DNA of 64,000 nucleotides from Temnothorax longispinosus (Eukaryota; Arthropoda; Insecta; Hymenoptera; Formicidae): assembly GCF_030848805.1 (NCBI RefSeq), contig NC_092362.1, positions 8,370,439 through 8,434,438 of the forward strand, read 5' to 3'. The translations under genes were made by a program, and so were the position numbers. How positions within the stretch are numbered: the stretch's first letter is position 1; every line of letters starts with the position of its first letter. The notes beneath the pieces were generated by a model, which saw nothing but the letters and a program-made list of their open reading frames with translations, had not been told where the DNA came from and made no database searches. This document shows positions 44,761 to 55,720 of the stretch, piece by piece.

Positions 44761-45144
44761 AAAACCACTTCGTGCAGGAATTCAAAAGGATGTACAAGAA
44801 GGACCTGAGCCCCAACAAGAGGGCCCTGAGACGCTTGAGGACCGCCTGCGAGAGGGCGAAGAGAACGTTGAGCTCGTCAACGCAGGCGAGCATTGAGATC
44901 GACTCGTTGTTCGAGGGTATCGACTTCTACACGTCCATTACTAGGGCTAGGTTCGAAGAACTCTGCGCAGATATGTTCAGAAGCACTCTCGAACCTGTAG
45001 AGAAGGCGCTCAGGGACGCGAAGATGGACAAGGCTCAAGTTCACAGCATTGTTCTAGTCGGTGGCTTTACTAGAATACCAAAGATTCAGAAGCTATACTT
45101 CAAGATTTCTTCAACGGCAAGGAACTGAACAAGTCTATCAATCT
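44761..45144 (+). pseudogene. Captured Hsp70/Hsc70 coding fragment
   Basis: Open codons give NHFVQEFKRMYKKDLSPNKR, ALRRLRTACERAKRTLSSST, QASIEIDSLFEGIDFYTSIT, RARFEELCADMFRSTLEPVE and VHSIVLVGGFTRIPKIQKL. These are consecutive conserved blocks of cytosolic Hsp70, around residues 230-365, from the end of the ATPase domain. After KIQKL a 2-nt insertion shifts the frame, and the continuation LQDFFNGKELNKSI is still legible to about 45144. There is no start, intron or remainder of Hsp70. The piece is contiguous like a single exon or cDNA and lies inside Harbinger-2 between the transposase start and the right TIR. Confidence 0.9.
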
Positions 45145-45405
45145 GAACTGGAATGGAATAAAAATATTAAATATAGTAAAAATAAATCACATTTATTTAC
45201 AAAATTTATATATTTTCAATATTGTCAAAATCTAACCTTGTAAACTGCTCATCGATTCAATATTGTCAAAATCTAACCTTGTAAACTGTCACCGAATTTT
45301 CTTAAAATCTAACCTTGTAAACAGCTCACCGATTTTTGTTTCAGTGGTTGGCATCACTACTTAACTACTAGTTAAGCTAACTGGCCACTGTTGAACTGGG
45401 CCTAA

Positions 45406-45930
45406 ACAGTTACATCGTGCAGAATAACCAAGCATCTTGATTCAAGCAGTTAGGTCTCACGCTAGGAGTTTCATTAGTTTAATTATGCGTGGGAAGCACA
45501 CACACACACACACACGGGGGGGTGCGAGGGGGGCCTTCGCCCCCCTCTCCCCCGCACCCACCCCGTCGGTAGGCAGCGTGGACCTCGCTTTACAACATAA
45601 AGTACATGCTAAGTTGTAAAGCGAAATTATAAAGCACATGCATGGAGGGGTGCAAGGGGGCAGCGCACGTGAACAGAAAGGCTTTTTTCCCCTGCACCCT
45701 CCCCCATGCATGTACTTCATAATTTCGTTTTACTTAGCATGTTTATGTTGTAAAGCGAGGTCCACGCTGCCTACCGACGGGGTGGGTGCGGGGAAGGAGG
45801 GGGCCGAAGGCCCCCCTTGCACCCCCCCCGTGTGTATGTGTGTGTGCTTCCCACGCATAATTAAACTAATGAAACTCCCAGCGTGAGACCTAACTGCTTG
45901 AATCGAGATGCTTGGTTATTCTGCACGATT
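45406..45930. repeat. Palindrome with G/C-rich hairpins
   Basis: Arms of about 250 bp: ACAGTTACATCGTGCAGAAT, TAATTATGCGTGGGAAGCAC and GGTAGGCAGCGTGGACCTCG at the left are all inverted at the right. Inner G-runs (GGTGCGAGGGGGGCCTTCGC) pair with C-runs. The left end equals the flank of the minisatellite at 39.1 kb, so both belong to one palindromic family. Confidence 0.7.
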
Positions 45931-46702
45931 GATTCATTTAAAATTGGCGCAGTTTTACATGCGCGTGCGACCACTGAGCATGCGCATGTGGCCGCAGGGC
46001 ACGTTCAGTGTTGCTACGTGTCGTCGGTAAGACAGGAATCATAACCTGATTCCTGTCAACTTTAACGTTTAATATCTTGCGTCGCGGGGCAGAGCGACAC
46101 TTTTTTCTGCCAGATTCTTTCGTTTCGTACAAAAACGCGTCGATTGAGCATAATTACATCGAGATTTGAGGTGAGGCCCCTAAACTAAATAATTACCGTT
46201 ATCTGAACCAATATTTGTAAAATATTCTAATTGTATTGACTATTAAAAATGGTTACTTTCTCTTATCATTTTATATTTACAATCCTACTATATTTTTACT
46301 TAAAATGATTATAATTTATAGTAAAAATTTTACGTGGGTTAGTTATACTATGTCTATATTGTTATTATAACCAACATTATGGTAACATTTACTATAAATA
46401 TGATAATTCTAACTATAATTATTTTACTATGTCATTATGGTTCTAAATACCATATATTTTTCTCTCAGTGTACATTTGCTGGTCGCAAGTCGTAACAGTC
46501 TCAGTGCTTGAATGCAGTGGAAAGAAGAAGAACATTATCGCATTGTTGCGTTTATTAGTAGAAGGTAATTATTATAAGCTCTTTTCATGCTTTAAGGAGG
46601 TTGGTTGCGTCCCGCTGCGGGGCAGGCGGCGCGGCAGGGGGAAAGCAAGGTGTTCGCGATCGAATAAAAACCAGCGTCGACGAATCTATACCGCGAATCT
46701 AA

Positions 46703-48326
46703 CAAGGGAAGGGTCAACCCTCGGGGTCACCGATTTTGTCAAAATTTTACTAAAATGTAATATTGATATAGAAGTGACAAATGCTGTACGGAGACGATGC
46801 GCTTCTCAACCATTGCCGAGAAATTGCGATGTGAATTTTATTTTATTTTATTTTATTATCATTTTAAAACCGTGCATAAAATGTTCATAAAATATTAGCG
46901 ATTTTGAAAGTAAATAAAAAAATATATATATATATTGGCAGGGATATTTACATAATATTAAAAAAATTGTATGTATATTTATTGGTTTATTTATTAGTTT
47001 TGTATAGGTATAAAAAAAAGGTTACAATAAAAAAAAGCGTACAAAAAGAGAATATTATAATAAAATGATTGCGATTATTCGTCGTCTTGCTCTGTAACTT
47101 TACAAACTTTAGAGTGATTAAAAAAAAAAAAAACGAGTGAAACATAGAACTGACTTACACCAAGCACACTTTATAAATCTAATTTTTTCGCAAGCACATT
47201 TTGTTTTTAATAATGAGACAGGAAAACACACGTCATTAACATTCAAAAAGCTCGGCCGTTTGCTCGTCAGTTTTGATGCAAACCATGCGTATTTAATCAT
47301 AAGTGAAAATACCGGAGCATTTAACTGATGCAATATTAAAGAGTGAATTTTTATAACATCTTCACGAGATGCTATTTCTCTTTTTTTGTTGTAGTAATAT
47401 AGGAGCATTCTGCAAGCGCTTGAGAAAATTTTTAACCTGACGATAGAAATACACATCACAGGGCTGGCACAGCGGTGTGCATTTCGGCGGTATAATTTTT
47501 AATGTACACGTTGCTTCTCCTTGTTCATTTTCAAAAATTTTATCGTGTAGAGCGGGGTTAGTTTGGCCTCCCCAAGAATTGATAATAAATAAAAACTTGT
47601 TGTTTTTAACATATGGTAAGATAACATTTGTCAAAAATTTTTTGTATAAATTGGCTGTAAATTTTCTTAAGCGCTTGCAGAATGCTCCTATATTACTACA
47701 ACAAAAAAGAGAAATAGCATCTCGTGAAGATGTTATAAAAATTCACTCTTTAATATTGCATCAGTTAAATGCTCCGGTATTTTCACTTATGATTAAATAC
47801 GCATGGTTTGCATCAAAACTGACGAGCAAACGGCCGAGCTTTTTGAATGTTAATGACGTGCGTTTTCCTGTCTCATTATTAAAAACAAAATATGCTTGCA
47901 AAAAAATTGGATTTATAAAGTGTGCTTGGTGTAAGTCAGTTCTATGTTTTACTTGTTTTTTTTATTTCAATCACTCTAAAGTTTGTAAAGTTACAGAGCA
48001 AGACGACGAATAATCGCAATCATTTTATTATAATATTCTTCTTTTGTACGCCTTTTTTATTGTAACCTTTTTTTATACCTATACAAAACTAATAAATCCA
48101 ACAAATATACATACAATTTTTTTAATATTATGTAAATATATCCCCGCCAATATATATATATATTTTTTATTTATATTTTTTTTATTTTTATATATTTTTA
48201 TTTTTTTTCTTGGCAACGGTTGAGAAGCGCATCGTCTCCGTACAGCATTTGTCACTTCTATATCAATACTACATTTTAGTAAAATTTCGACAAAATCGGT
48301 GACCCCGAGGGTTGACCCTTCCCTTG
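46703..48326. mobile_element. Fold-back DDE transposon
   Basis: Arms 46703-47430 and 47670-48326 are inverted copies starting CAAGGGAAGGGTCAACCCTC. TAA directly flanks both ends (46700-46702, 48327-48329). Each arm carries the same 3' part of a transposase gene, and the unpaired centre (about 47440-47665) holds an upstream part. The flanking 45930-46702 has no recognised feature. Confidence 0.7.
47118..48013. pseudogene. Broken DDE transposase, 3' half present in both arms
   Basis: On minus from 47634: ILPYVKNNKFLFIINSWGGQ, then TLKIIPPKCTPLCQPCDVYF and RQVKNFLKRLQNAP. This is a DDE-type core: 'xxDSWGGQT' followed by a 'PPKCTPxxQPxD' motif. The first reads N where Asp is expected. The right arm (plus, 47660-48013) continues the C-terminal region in one frame, ending with CAWCKSVLCFTCFF, a CxxC-type zinc-binding remnant. 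The left arm (minus, 47459-47118) has the same with a frameshift in an A-run. The superfamily is uncertain (Tc1/pogo-like is my best guess). Confidence 0.55.
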
Positions 48327-48472
48327 TAAGAAAATCGCTATTTCGAAATAATTTCGGGTTTTTCTGCCTTTCAGTGTAAAGTCGGCTAAATTATATATTA
48401 AAAAGAGACTCGTTCGCAGAAATATCTGTATATTTCCAGGTACACTTGAAAGGCAGAAAAACAGCGTTTCAT

Positions 48473-49003
48473 TGTTGCCTATATTGACTCGCTCCTTTCT
48501 CTCGGGGACTCGGTGCGCGAGGCATACCCCGGGGCAAAGCGAGCAAACAATATTTCAAAACAGCTGATCGGTGGCCGGCCTCGAGTTCAGCGTGACGTGC
48601 GTCAATACGAATTTCTCGAGACGCCGACAGCTGATTGGCTCAGCTGAATTTTCGGCTCGTTACCGGGGGTCCGGAGGATTCGAGAAAATTCGGAAGTCGT
48701 GGTGATAAAACCTCGGACCTTCGCGCGCAAGCTCGCAATCGACGAAAGTTTCTCGGAAAACGCGTATAGAAATTCAAGTCACTCGAGTATACGTTGCTTG
48801 CGATTATCGTGTGCTTATTTTTACGCGCGGGAATAGCCGTCGTTCGCGAAATCTTATGTCCGTAACTCGCGTCATAGCGACTCTGTACATAATTGTATAT
48901 AATGTACATTATTGTATTATAGACATTTTTCTACTAAATAAGACTGGAACATTCAATTCTAAACTCCTTCTGACCCGCGACTCCTTCGACCATTCGCGCA
49001 CAC
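48473..49003 (+). mobile_element. LTR of the family related to 12294 and 19440
   Basis: It starts near TGTTGCCTATATTGACTCGC and ends near CCTTCGACCATTCGCGCACA. It shares TTTTCGGCTCGTTACCGGG with the 12.3-kb block and ACTCCTTCGACCA with the 19.4-kb fragment. No matching target duplication was found, so the exact ends are approximate. From 49004 to 49426 nothing else was recognised. Confidence 0.5.
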
Positions 49004-49426
49004 AAGGTTATTATCCCCAAATACGTTATATACGTTGAAATGTGGCAATAATACTTATAATGTGGTTCTGTTTTATTTTTACAATTTCTTGATAACTATA
49101 AAGACAAATCATTTCAGTCTTCGAGAAAGTTCTTCCTAAATATGTAAAGAATAATTTGCATCTATTTTCATTAAATTCTTATCATTTTTAATATACTTTC
49201 GAGAGTTACATTACAGGTTAGATAACATTTTTGCTGTGTCGCCCGTGTATAAGATAGAGACAAGAGTATAACTTCAATAATTAATTACTCGACAATCATG
49301 CAGACAATTGTCTTCAACTTTGACATGGACGACAGATTCTCATAAACGAATATCCTCCATAAATATGAACTAATTCTTATCAAATTGATTTGAGCAATCA
49401 CCCTCCTTAAATAAATTGTGATTTAT

Positions 49427-49563
49427 GGGTCGATTTCACCATCTCCGATTAACTGTAACCTTCAATTAAACTCACTCTTCGTATCTTTCTCAGGGGGGCA
49501 GAAAGAGCTGAAGAGTGAGTTTAATCGAAGGTTACAGTTAATTGACGTTGGTGAAACTGGCCC
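49427..49563. mobile_element. MITE, 137 bp, TAT target duplication
   Basis: The arms are GATTAACTGTAACCTTCAAT... and its inverse, with ends GGGTCGATTTCACC and GGTGAAACTGGCCC. TAT flanks both sides (49424-49426, 49564-49566). From 49567 to 49985 no feature was seen. Confidence 0.75.
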
Positions 49564-49998
49564 TATGTGATAGTTTTTTTTAATAATTCAACAATTTCTT
49601 CAAAAATTGCAACCGTTATATTTATGAAATAACATAAATACTTCGAAAAAATCGATGCATTATGGAACAAATTTTGGTTCTTAAAAATTCTTGAATTAAG
49701 TAAATTAGAATTAAAATAATCCTTAATTGAAATAATCCTCTGTGCTAATAATTTCAAAAATTGTCTAATTGGTTACGATTCCTTGAGATTTAGTTTCTTC
49801 GAATTAATTAATTTTTTGCTATGCAACACAGGTGCTGCGTGGAAAGTAGTGCAAGTAGATTAAAAGCTACTAACAATTACAGGGTGATTAAAAGTTATAT
49901 AAATAAACAAAATAACAACGCCTAATGATGATAATAATACTGCGGACCTTCAACGTCTAACATTCTATTCAAAATATATCTGTCGACACCAGTGATGA

Positions 49999-50482
49999 AG
50001 ATAATTTTGTTCGTGACAAATTGAAAGAATGGAATCTTGAAAATTATATTAAAATATTTACCAGTAAGTGTGTGTATATAATTCCGTTTATTTATATTTA
50101 ATTAAAACGTTATTTGTGCTCTATTTTGCAAAAATTATTTTTAATTATCTGCTGTTAATTTCTTTCTGGTGAATATTTTTTAATAAATTTTATTAATTTG
50201 TTTATAAAATTATTTTATTAATTTTTTTATAAAAATTAATAAAATAGTACTAAATACTAAATACAAAAATTATAAAAATAATGTTTTCCTCTGTTTCATC
50301 TGTTGCGTACTTTATACATTATTTTGAATTATACATTAAGTTTTATTTCTATTTTTATAGGTCATAAAATAAATAAGTCAAATTTTATGCTTATTCCAAA
50401 TAAAGTAATAAACGAAAAATTAATTCAACCACTGGGGGATTATTATACGTTTATCACGTATAGAGACAAATTAAAACAATCG
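49999..50482 (+). CDS. SAM-domain-like protein, exons 1-2 of a larger gene (partial)
   Basis: Two exons with canonical borders join in phase. Exon 1 ends at 50063 (ACCA|GTAAGT) and encodes DEDNFVRDKLKEWNLENYIK then IFT. Its 5' end is uncertain; an acceptor CACCAG at 49993-49998 is the best candidate. Exon 2 (50361-50482) follows TTTTTATAG and encodes HKINKSNFMLIPNKVINEKL, QPLGDYYTFITYRDKLKQS, ending at a GTGAGC donor. The pattern 'W..L..YI..F....I....L..I....I...I...G....F......L' is that of a SAM protein-interaction domain. The gene probably continues after the Helitron at 63739. The product is otherwise unknown. Confidence 0.55.
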
Positions 50483-50689
50483 GTGAGCATCACATTCTGT
50501 AATGATGATTACTTCAACAAAATAAATTTTAAAAATTTGTACTTTAATATTAAACTATATACAAATAAATTAACTTTATTTCATGTAAAATAAACTAAAA
50601 AATACAGCACAGTATACCATGAAAAACTGACTTTTTAAATGTTATTTAAATGCATGAAAAAAATTGCTATTTAAATCTTTATCTATACT

Positions 50690-53640
50690 ATTATTATAAA
50701 GCAACAGGGTTTGCATTTTTTTTGTCCGCTATGATCTCGGAAACCAATGGATCGAATTTTTACCAAACGTATATGAAATAAAGGTAGAATTTCCCGGGGA
50801 GTGTTATAGGGTGTATAGTTTTTCGTTACCGATCTTCTGGAAACCGGTTTTTCTAATTTCTGCAATTTTTCGTTAAATAATTGACGGAATTTCAAAGAAT
50901 TGTATATAAAACAGGGGTTGAATTTTCCGGGAAATGCCATAAAATGTATAATTTTTTATTACCGATCTCTTTGGAAGCCGGTACTGAAATTTTTGAAATT
51001 AAAAATCATTTGACCAAAGGAGGAGGGTCCCTAAGGCCTGTTTTCGGCACCCCTTCAAAATTGGGCCAAAATGGCTGGAATCACTTCCTTATACCCTTGG
51101 AAGTAATATTTAGTCAATTCCAGCCTAAACGGAAGTATTTAGAGTGTATACTTCAAGTATACATGGTGCATCAGCGCGCCCGTATCAAGCATTTTTTGGA
51201 AAACTAAGCGTTATTGAGAAAAATGTTTCAGATAAAAGTTGTATGGTTTCAAGGAGGACATAAGATGGTGTCATTGGTTTGACCTTGGATAGTCATTTCA
51301 TCAGACTCACCTTAACCAAGCACCCCAAAAGGTGAGAGGCAAGGGAACTCACCTTAACCAAGCACCCCAAAAGGTGAGAGGCAAGGGGACTCACCTTAAT
51401 CAAGCACCCCAAAAGGTGAGAGGCAAGGGGACTCACCTTAACAAGCACCCCAAAAGGTGAGAGGCAAGGGGACTCACATTAATCAAGCACCCCAAAAGGT
51501 GAGAGGCAAGGGGACTCACTTTTTTAATCTAGCACCCCAAAAAGTGACAGGCAAGGGGACTCACGTAAATCCAACACCCCACTCTACGTGGCTTCTTAAA
51601 GGAAGATTACGTTTACGATTTTACTGTTCACGTGTGGAGAATCAACAAGAATGAATAATATGATTTCAATCTCGGATCTCCTTAAGTAACGTTTCTACAA
51701 ATCTATCTGTAAGAAGCCTCATAACTCGCAAAGTACTTAATGAAAAATGACTTAGTTATGAGTGTTTTGGAAAGCTCTCGAAATAAGCTACAATTAAAGA
51801 TATGTAAAAAAATAGGGGGTTTTATATAAAATATTGAAATCGACATTCACGTGACCTTCAAATGACTATCCAAGGTTAAACCAATGACACCATCTTATGT
51901 CCCCCTTGAAACCATACATCTTTTATCTGAAACATTTTTCTCAAAAACGCTTAGTTTTCCAAAAAAATGCTTGATACGGGCGCGCTGATGCACCATGTAT
52001 ACTTGAAGTATACACTCTAAATACTTCCGTTTAGGCTGGAATTGACTAAATATTACTTCCAAGGGTATAAGGAAGTGATTCCAGCCATTTTGGTCCAATT
52101 TTGAAGGGGTGCCGAAAACAGGCCTTAGGGACCCTCCTCCTTTTTATTAAATTTTATATACTTTTAATATCGATTTTTTTGGAAACCGGTATCAGAAGTT
52201 TTTCGAATTAAAAACCATTTGACCGAATTTTTATTAAAAGTATATGAAATAGGGGTAGAATTTCCCGGGGAGTGTAGAGGTAGAGTGTGTAGTTTTTTTT
52301 TACCGATTTTCTGGAAACCAGTTTTTTTAATTTTTCTAAATTAAAAATTATTTGACCGAATTTTTATTAAATTTTATATACTTTCAATATCGATTTTTTT
52401 GGAAACCGGTATCAGAAGTTTTTCGAATTAAAAACCATTTGACCGAATTTTTATTAAAAGTATATGAAATAGGGGTAGAATTTCCCGGGGAGTGTAGAGG
52501 TAGAGTGTGTAGTTTTTTTACCGATTTTCTGGAAACCGGTTTTTTTAATTTTTCTAATTTTTTGGGAAATAATTGACCAAATTTTTACTAAAAGTATATG
52601 AAATAGGGGTAGAATTTCTCAGGGAGAACTATAAAGTGTATATAATTTTTTGTTACCGAGATCATAGCAAATAAAAAAAGGCTACAAACTGTTTTTTTAT
52701 TATAATAGTAAAGAATTTTACATAAAACAGGGGTAGAAGTTTCGAGACTAAATATGTTGTTAAATTCACATGTTAAATATTAATCAATATCGCAAGTCGC
52801 TTTCGGAAAATAATTGATCGAATTTTCTGTGGTGTTATTTTTTGACTCGGTATTTATTCTTTTTGAATAGAGAATAAATAAGTTGTTAAATTCACACATT
52901 AAATAAAACAGGGGTAGAATTTTCAAGACTAAATAGTTGTTAAATTTACATGTTAAATGTTAATCAATTAATCAATTACCGATCTCTTTGGAAGCCGGTA
53001 CTGAAATTTTTGAAATTAAAAATCGATTTTTACCAAACGTATATGAAATAGGGGTAGAATTTCCTGGGGAGTGCTATAGGGTGTATAGTTTTTCGTTACC
53101 GATCTTCTGGAAACCGGTTTTTCTAATTTCTTTAATTTTTCGATAAATAATTGACGGAATTTTAAAGAATTGTATATAAAACAGGGGTTGAATTTTCCGG
53201 GGAGTGCCATAAAGTGTATAATTTTTTGTTACCGATCTCTTTGGAAGCCGGTACTGAAATTTTTGAAATTAAAAATCGATTTTTACCAAACGTATATGAA
53301 ATAGGGGTAGAATTTCTTGGGGAGTGCTATAGGGTGTATAGTTTTTCGTTACCGATCTTCTGGAAACCGGTTTTTCTAATTTCTTTAATTTTTCGGTAAA
53401 TAATTGACGGAATTTCAAAGAATTGTATATAAAACAGAGGTTGAATTTTCCGGGGAGTGCCATAAAGTGTATAGTTTTATAAAAAAAGTTCCCCAAAAAA
53501 TTACTTTTTTTAAATAATTTTTTTTAAACGACTTTTACCCCTATTTTACATACTTTTGGTAAAAATTTGGTTGAATAGTTTAAGAGTGTATAAAGAACAG
53601 ACATACATACATTTATACATACAGACATTCTATTTTTTAT
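50690..53640. repeat. Tandem repeats in Helitron 5' part
   Basis: Units of roughly 100-250 bp repeat ACCGATCTTCTGGAAACCGG, GGGGTAGAATTTCCCGGGGA, GCTATAGGGTGTATAGTTTT and ATTTGACCGAATTTTTATTA. They recur at 55700-56110. A separate TIR element (51019-52140) interrupts them. Short frames through the units are repeat artefacts. Confidence 0.7.
51019..52140. mobile_element. TIR element with no target duplication (Spy-like?)
   Basis: The 1122-bp insert has inverted ends of about 285 bp starting GGAGGAGGGTCCCTAAGG, perfect at the tips. The interior has about six 42-bp units (AAGCACCCCAAAAGGTGAGA) at 51315-51575. Neighbouring uninserted repeats read TTTGACCGAATTTTTATT. Here the flanks read TTTGACCAAA and TTTTTATT, so the element sits between A and T with no duplication. 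It encodes no protein. Confidence 0.7.
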
Positions 53641-53822
53641 ATATAGATTATATGATATGTGAAACAAGTAACTTATAAGTCATTCGTTGCTAAGTCATAA
53701 AAGATTGTATAAGCTGATAGTTTCACATATTATATGTTAGTCATTTTAGTAATCTGTCACCGAGACGTTTGAACATACTAATATATATTTTAAAAGATAT
53801 ATTTAAGATTATATTTATTAAA

Positions 53823-54143
53823 ATGGAAAATTTTAACAACGGTGTCGAGTGAAGAAGTTAGAAAAAGTAAAAATTAATAAATTATTATATAAATAATAAT
53901 TTAATAAATAATAATAATTTAATTTTTTTTAATAAAAAATAATATTCTTTAAATTTTTTAGTTTTGGATGATGGTATGGACGAGGAACTTCTTGAATTTA
54001 TGATAAAATATGAAGAAACTCTATTATGGATAAAAGGTATTATAGATGAAATACTTTTGAAAATTATAAAAGAAGAGACAAAGAAACGAAAGCTTTTTGA
54101 AGAAAATCAAAATAATATTGAAAAAAAAGCAAGAGAAAATTAA
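53823..54143 (+). CDS. Hypothetical small protein, possibly two exons
   Basis: Not recognised. ATGGAAAATTTTAACAACG is followed by a possible GTGTCG donor. After TTTTTTAG at 53961 a frame encodes LDDGMDEELLEFMIKYEETL then KGIIDEILLKIIKEETKKRK and ends AREN at TAA. It is acidic then basic and probably helical. It could be a captured exon or chance. Confidence 0.25.
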
Positions 54144-54929
54144 TAAAATAGAGAGAAAATAAACGAAAGAAAAAAAGGTTTGAAAATTAGGTGTATATAA
54201 TATGTGTATATAATATGTGTATATAATAAATATGTGTATATAATAACGTCTTAAATTCAGATACACAAGCTCCAGATTCCAGCAAGTCAACAAGCACATT
54301 CATGCATGTGCTCTGTTCTGATTTGTTAGAGGACAACGTAGATTGTATCAAAAGAAATAAATTTATCATAGCGGAAAACAGAAGCTAAAGAAATATGTGG
54401 ATTATAATGTAATTTAAAAAAAATTATTGTATGCATATATATTATTTCATTACGGCTATAAATCTACGCAAATAAAATGGTTTTTACCGTGTACGTTTTC
54501 GATCATTGTTTGGCTCATTCTCGGCTTGCTCTCTTTCGTAAGTTACTAACGATACAGGGGTAGAATTTTCTGGGGAATGCTATAAAGTGTATACTATAAA
54601 ATGTATAATTTTTTGTTATCAATTTTTTGGAAACCAGTGTCAGAAATTTTTACAATTTTTGGGGAAATAATTGATCGAATCTCAAAGAATTGCATATGTG
54701 AAATAAATATAAATTTAAAAAATACATATAAATTAAAAAAATTAACAAATGATATCGTTTATAGGTCGAGCAATTTTAAGTGAATTATGTTATGAAGTTG
54801 CTGCTTTCACATATGATATGTCAAAACTGATAAATCAGTCAATTTAATTCGTGACTTTCGCGAGCAATTAAGAAAATATTCGCACATTATAAAAAATAGG
54901 GAAAGCCATTAAGAGGATATTCGCACATT

Positions 54930-54935
54930 GTAAGT

Positions 54936-54967
<32 letters not shown>

Positions 54968-54971
54968 AGGG

Positions 54972-55011
<40 letters not shown>

Positions 55012-55720
55012 TACAAAGAAAAAAGGTATGAGGTTCAGCGATTAGCTGATTGTTACACACGCACATATGCGAACGCATTTTCTAAATTTCCTTTTTATTT
55101 CATTATATTATACTATTGACTTTCGTTTCTTATGAAAAAGAAGGATATTCGCACATTATAAGAAAGAAATTGTTTTATTTCCTTTTTTTTTCATGAATAT
55201 GATATTTTATTGACTTTCTGTCTTTCCGTTTTTTAAGAAAAAAGGATATTTGTACATTATAAGAGAGAGAGATAGAGAGAAGGGAAGAGAGAAGGAAAGA
55301 GAGAAAAGGGGAGAGAGAGAGCGAGAGAGAGAGAGAGAGAGAGAGTTCTTTTTTATCCTTATTGACTTCCGTTTCTCATTAAAAAGAAGGATATTTGCAT
55401 TTCATGAATATGATATTTTATTGACTTTCTGTTTTTCCGTTTTTTAAGAAAAAAGGATATTCGCACATTATAAGAGAGAGAGATAGAGAGAAGGGAAGAG
55501 AGAAGGAAAGAGAGAAAAGGGGAGAGAGAGAGCGAGAGAGAGAGAGAGAGAGAGAGTTCTTTTTTATCCTTATTGACTTCCGTTTCTCATTAAAAATAAG
55601 GATATTTGCATATTATAAGAATGATGATATTTTATTGACTTTCTGTTTTTCTGTTTTTTAAGAAAAAAGGATATTCGCACATTATAAGAGAGAGAGATAG
55701 AGAGAAGGGTGTATAGTTTT
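54930..55720. repeat. GA microsatellites in ~200-bp tandem units
   Basis: Three units combine AAAAGGATATTCGCACATTA, long (GA)n/GAGGAAAGAGAG tracts and TATTTTATTGACTTTCTG. The frames are low-complexity only. Confidence 0.75.

Larger units (their letters stand above)
39384..45402. mobile_element. Harbinger-2: decayed PIF/Harbinger transposon with nested LTR and captured host gene
   Basis: Inverted ends of about 65 bp start GGCCCAGTTCAACAGTGG and are flanked by TAA (39381-39383, 45403-45405). Just inside are tandem GGTGAGCTGTTTACGAGG units at both ends. The element carries a broken Myb-like gene (plus), a broken transposase (minus), a 115-bp tandem repeat and an Hsp70 fragment near the right end. 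Without the 1924-bp LTR and its 5-bp duplication it would be 4090 bp. The array flank at 39102-39130, read in reverse, gives the empty target (ATCATTAAACAGTT). Confidence 0.85.

Noticed and set aside
46468..46890. 140-codon plus-strand ORF with an Arg-rich segment
   Set aside because: It crosses the boundary and TIR of the fold-back transposon at 46703 and has no domain, so it is a chance frame.
51315..51575. Regular 42-bp repeats resembling a CRISPR array
   Set aside because: Units are contiguous with no unique spacers, lie inside a TIR element in an insect-like genome, and have no cas genes nearby.
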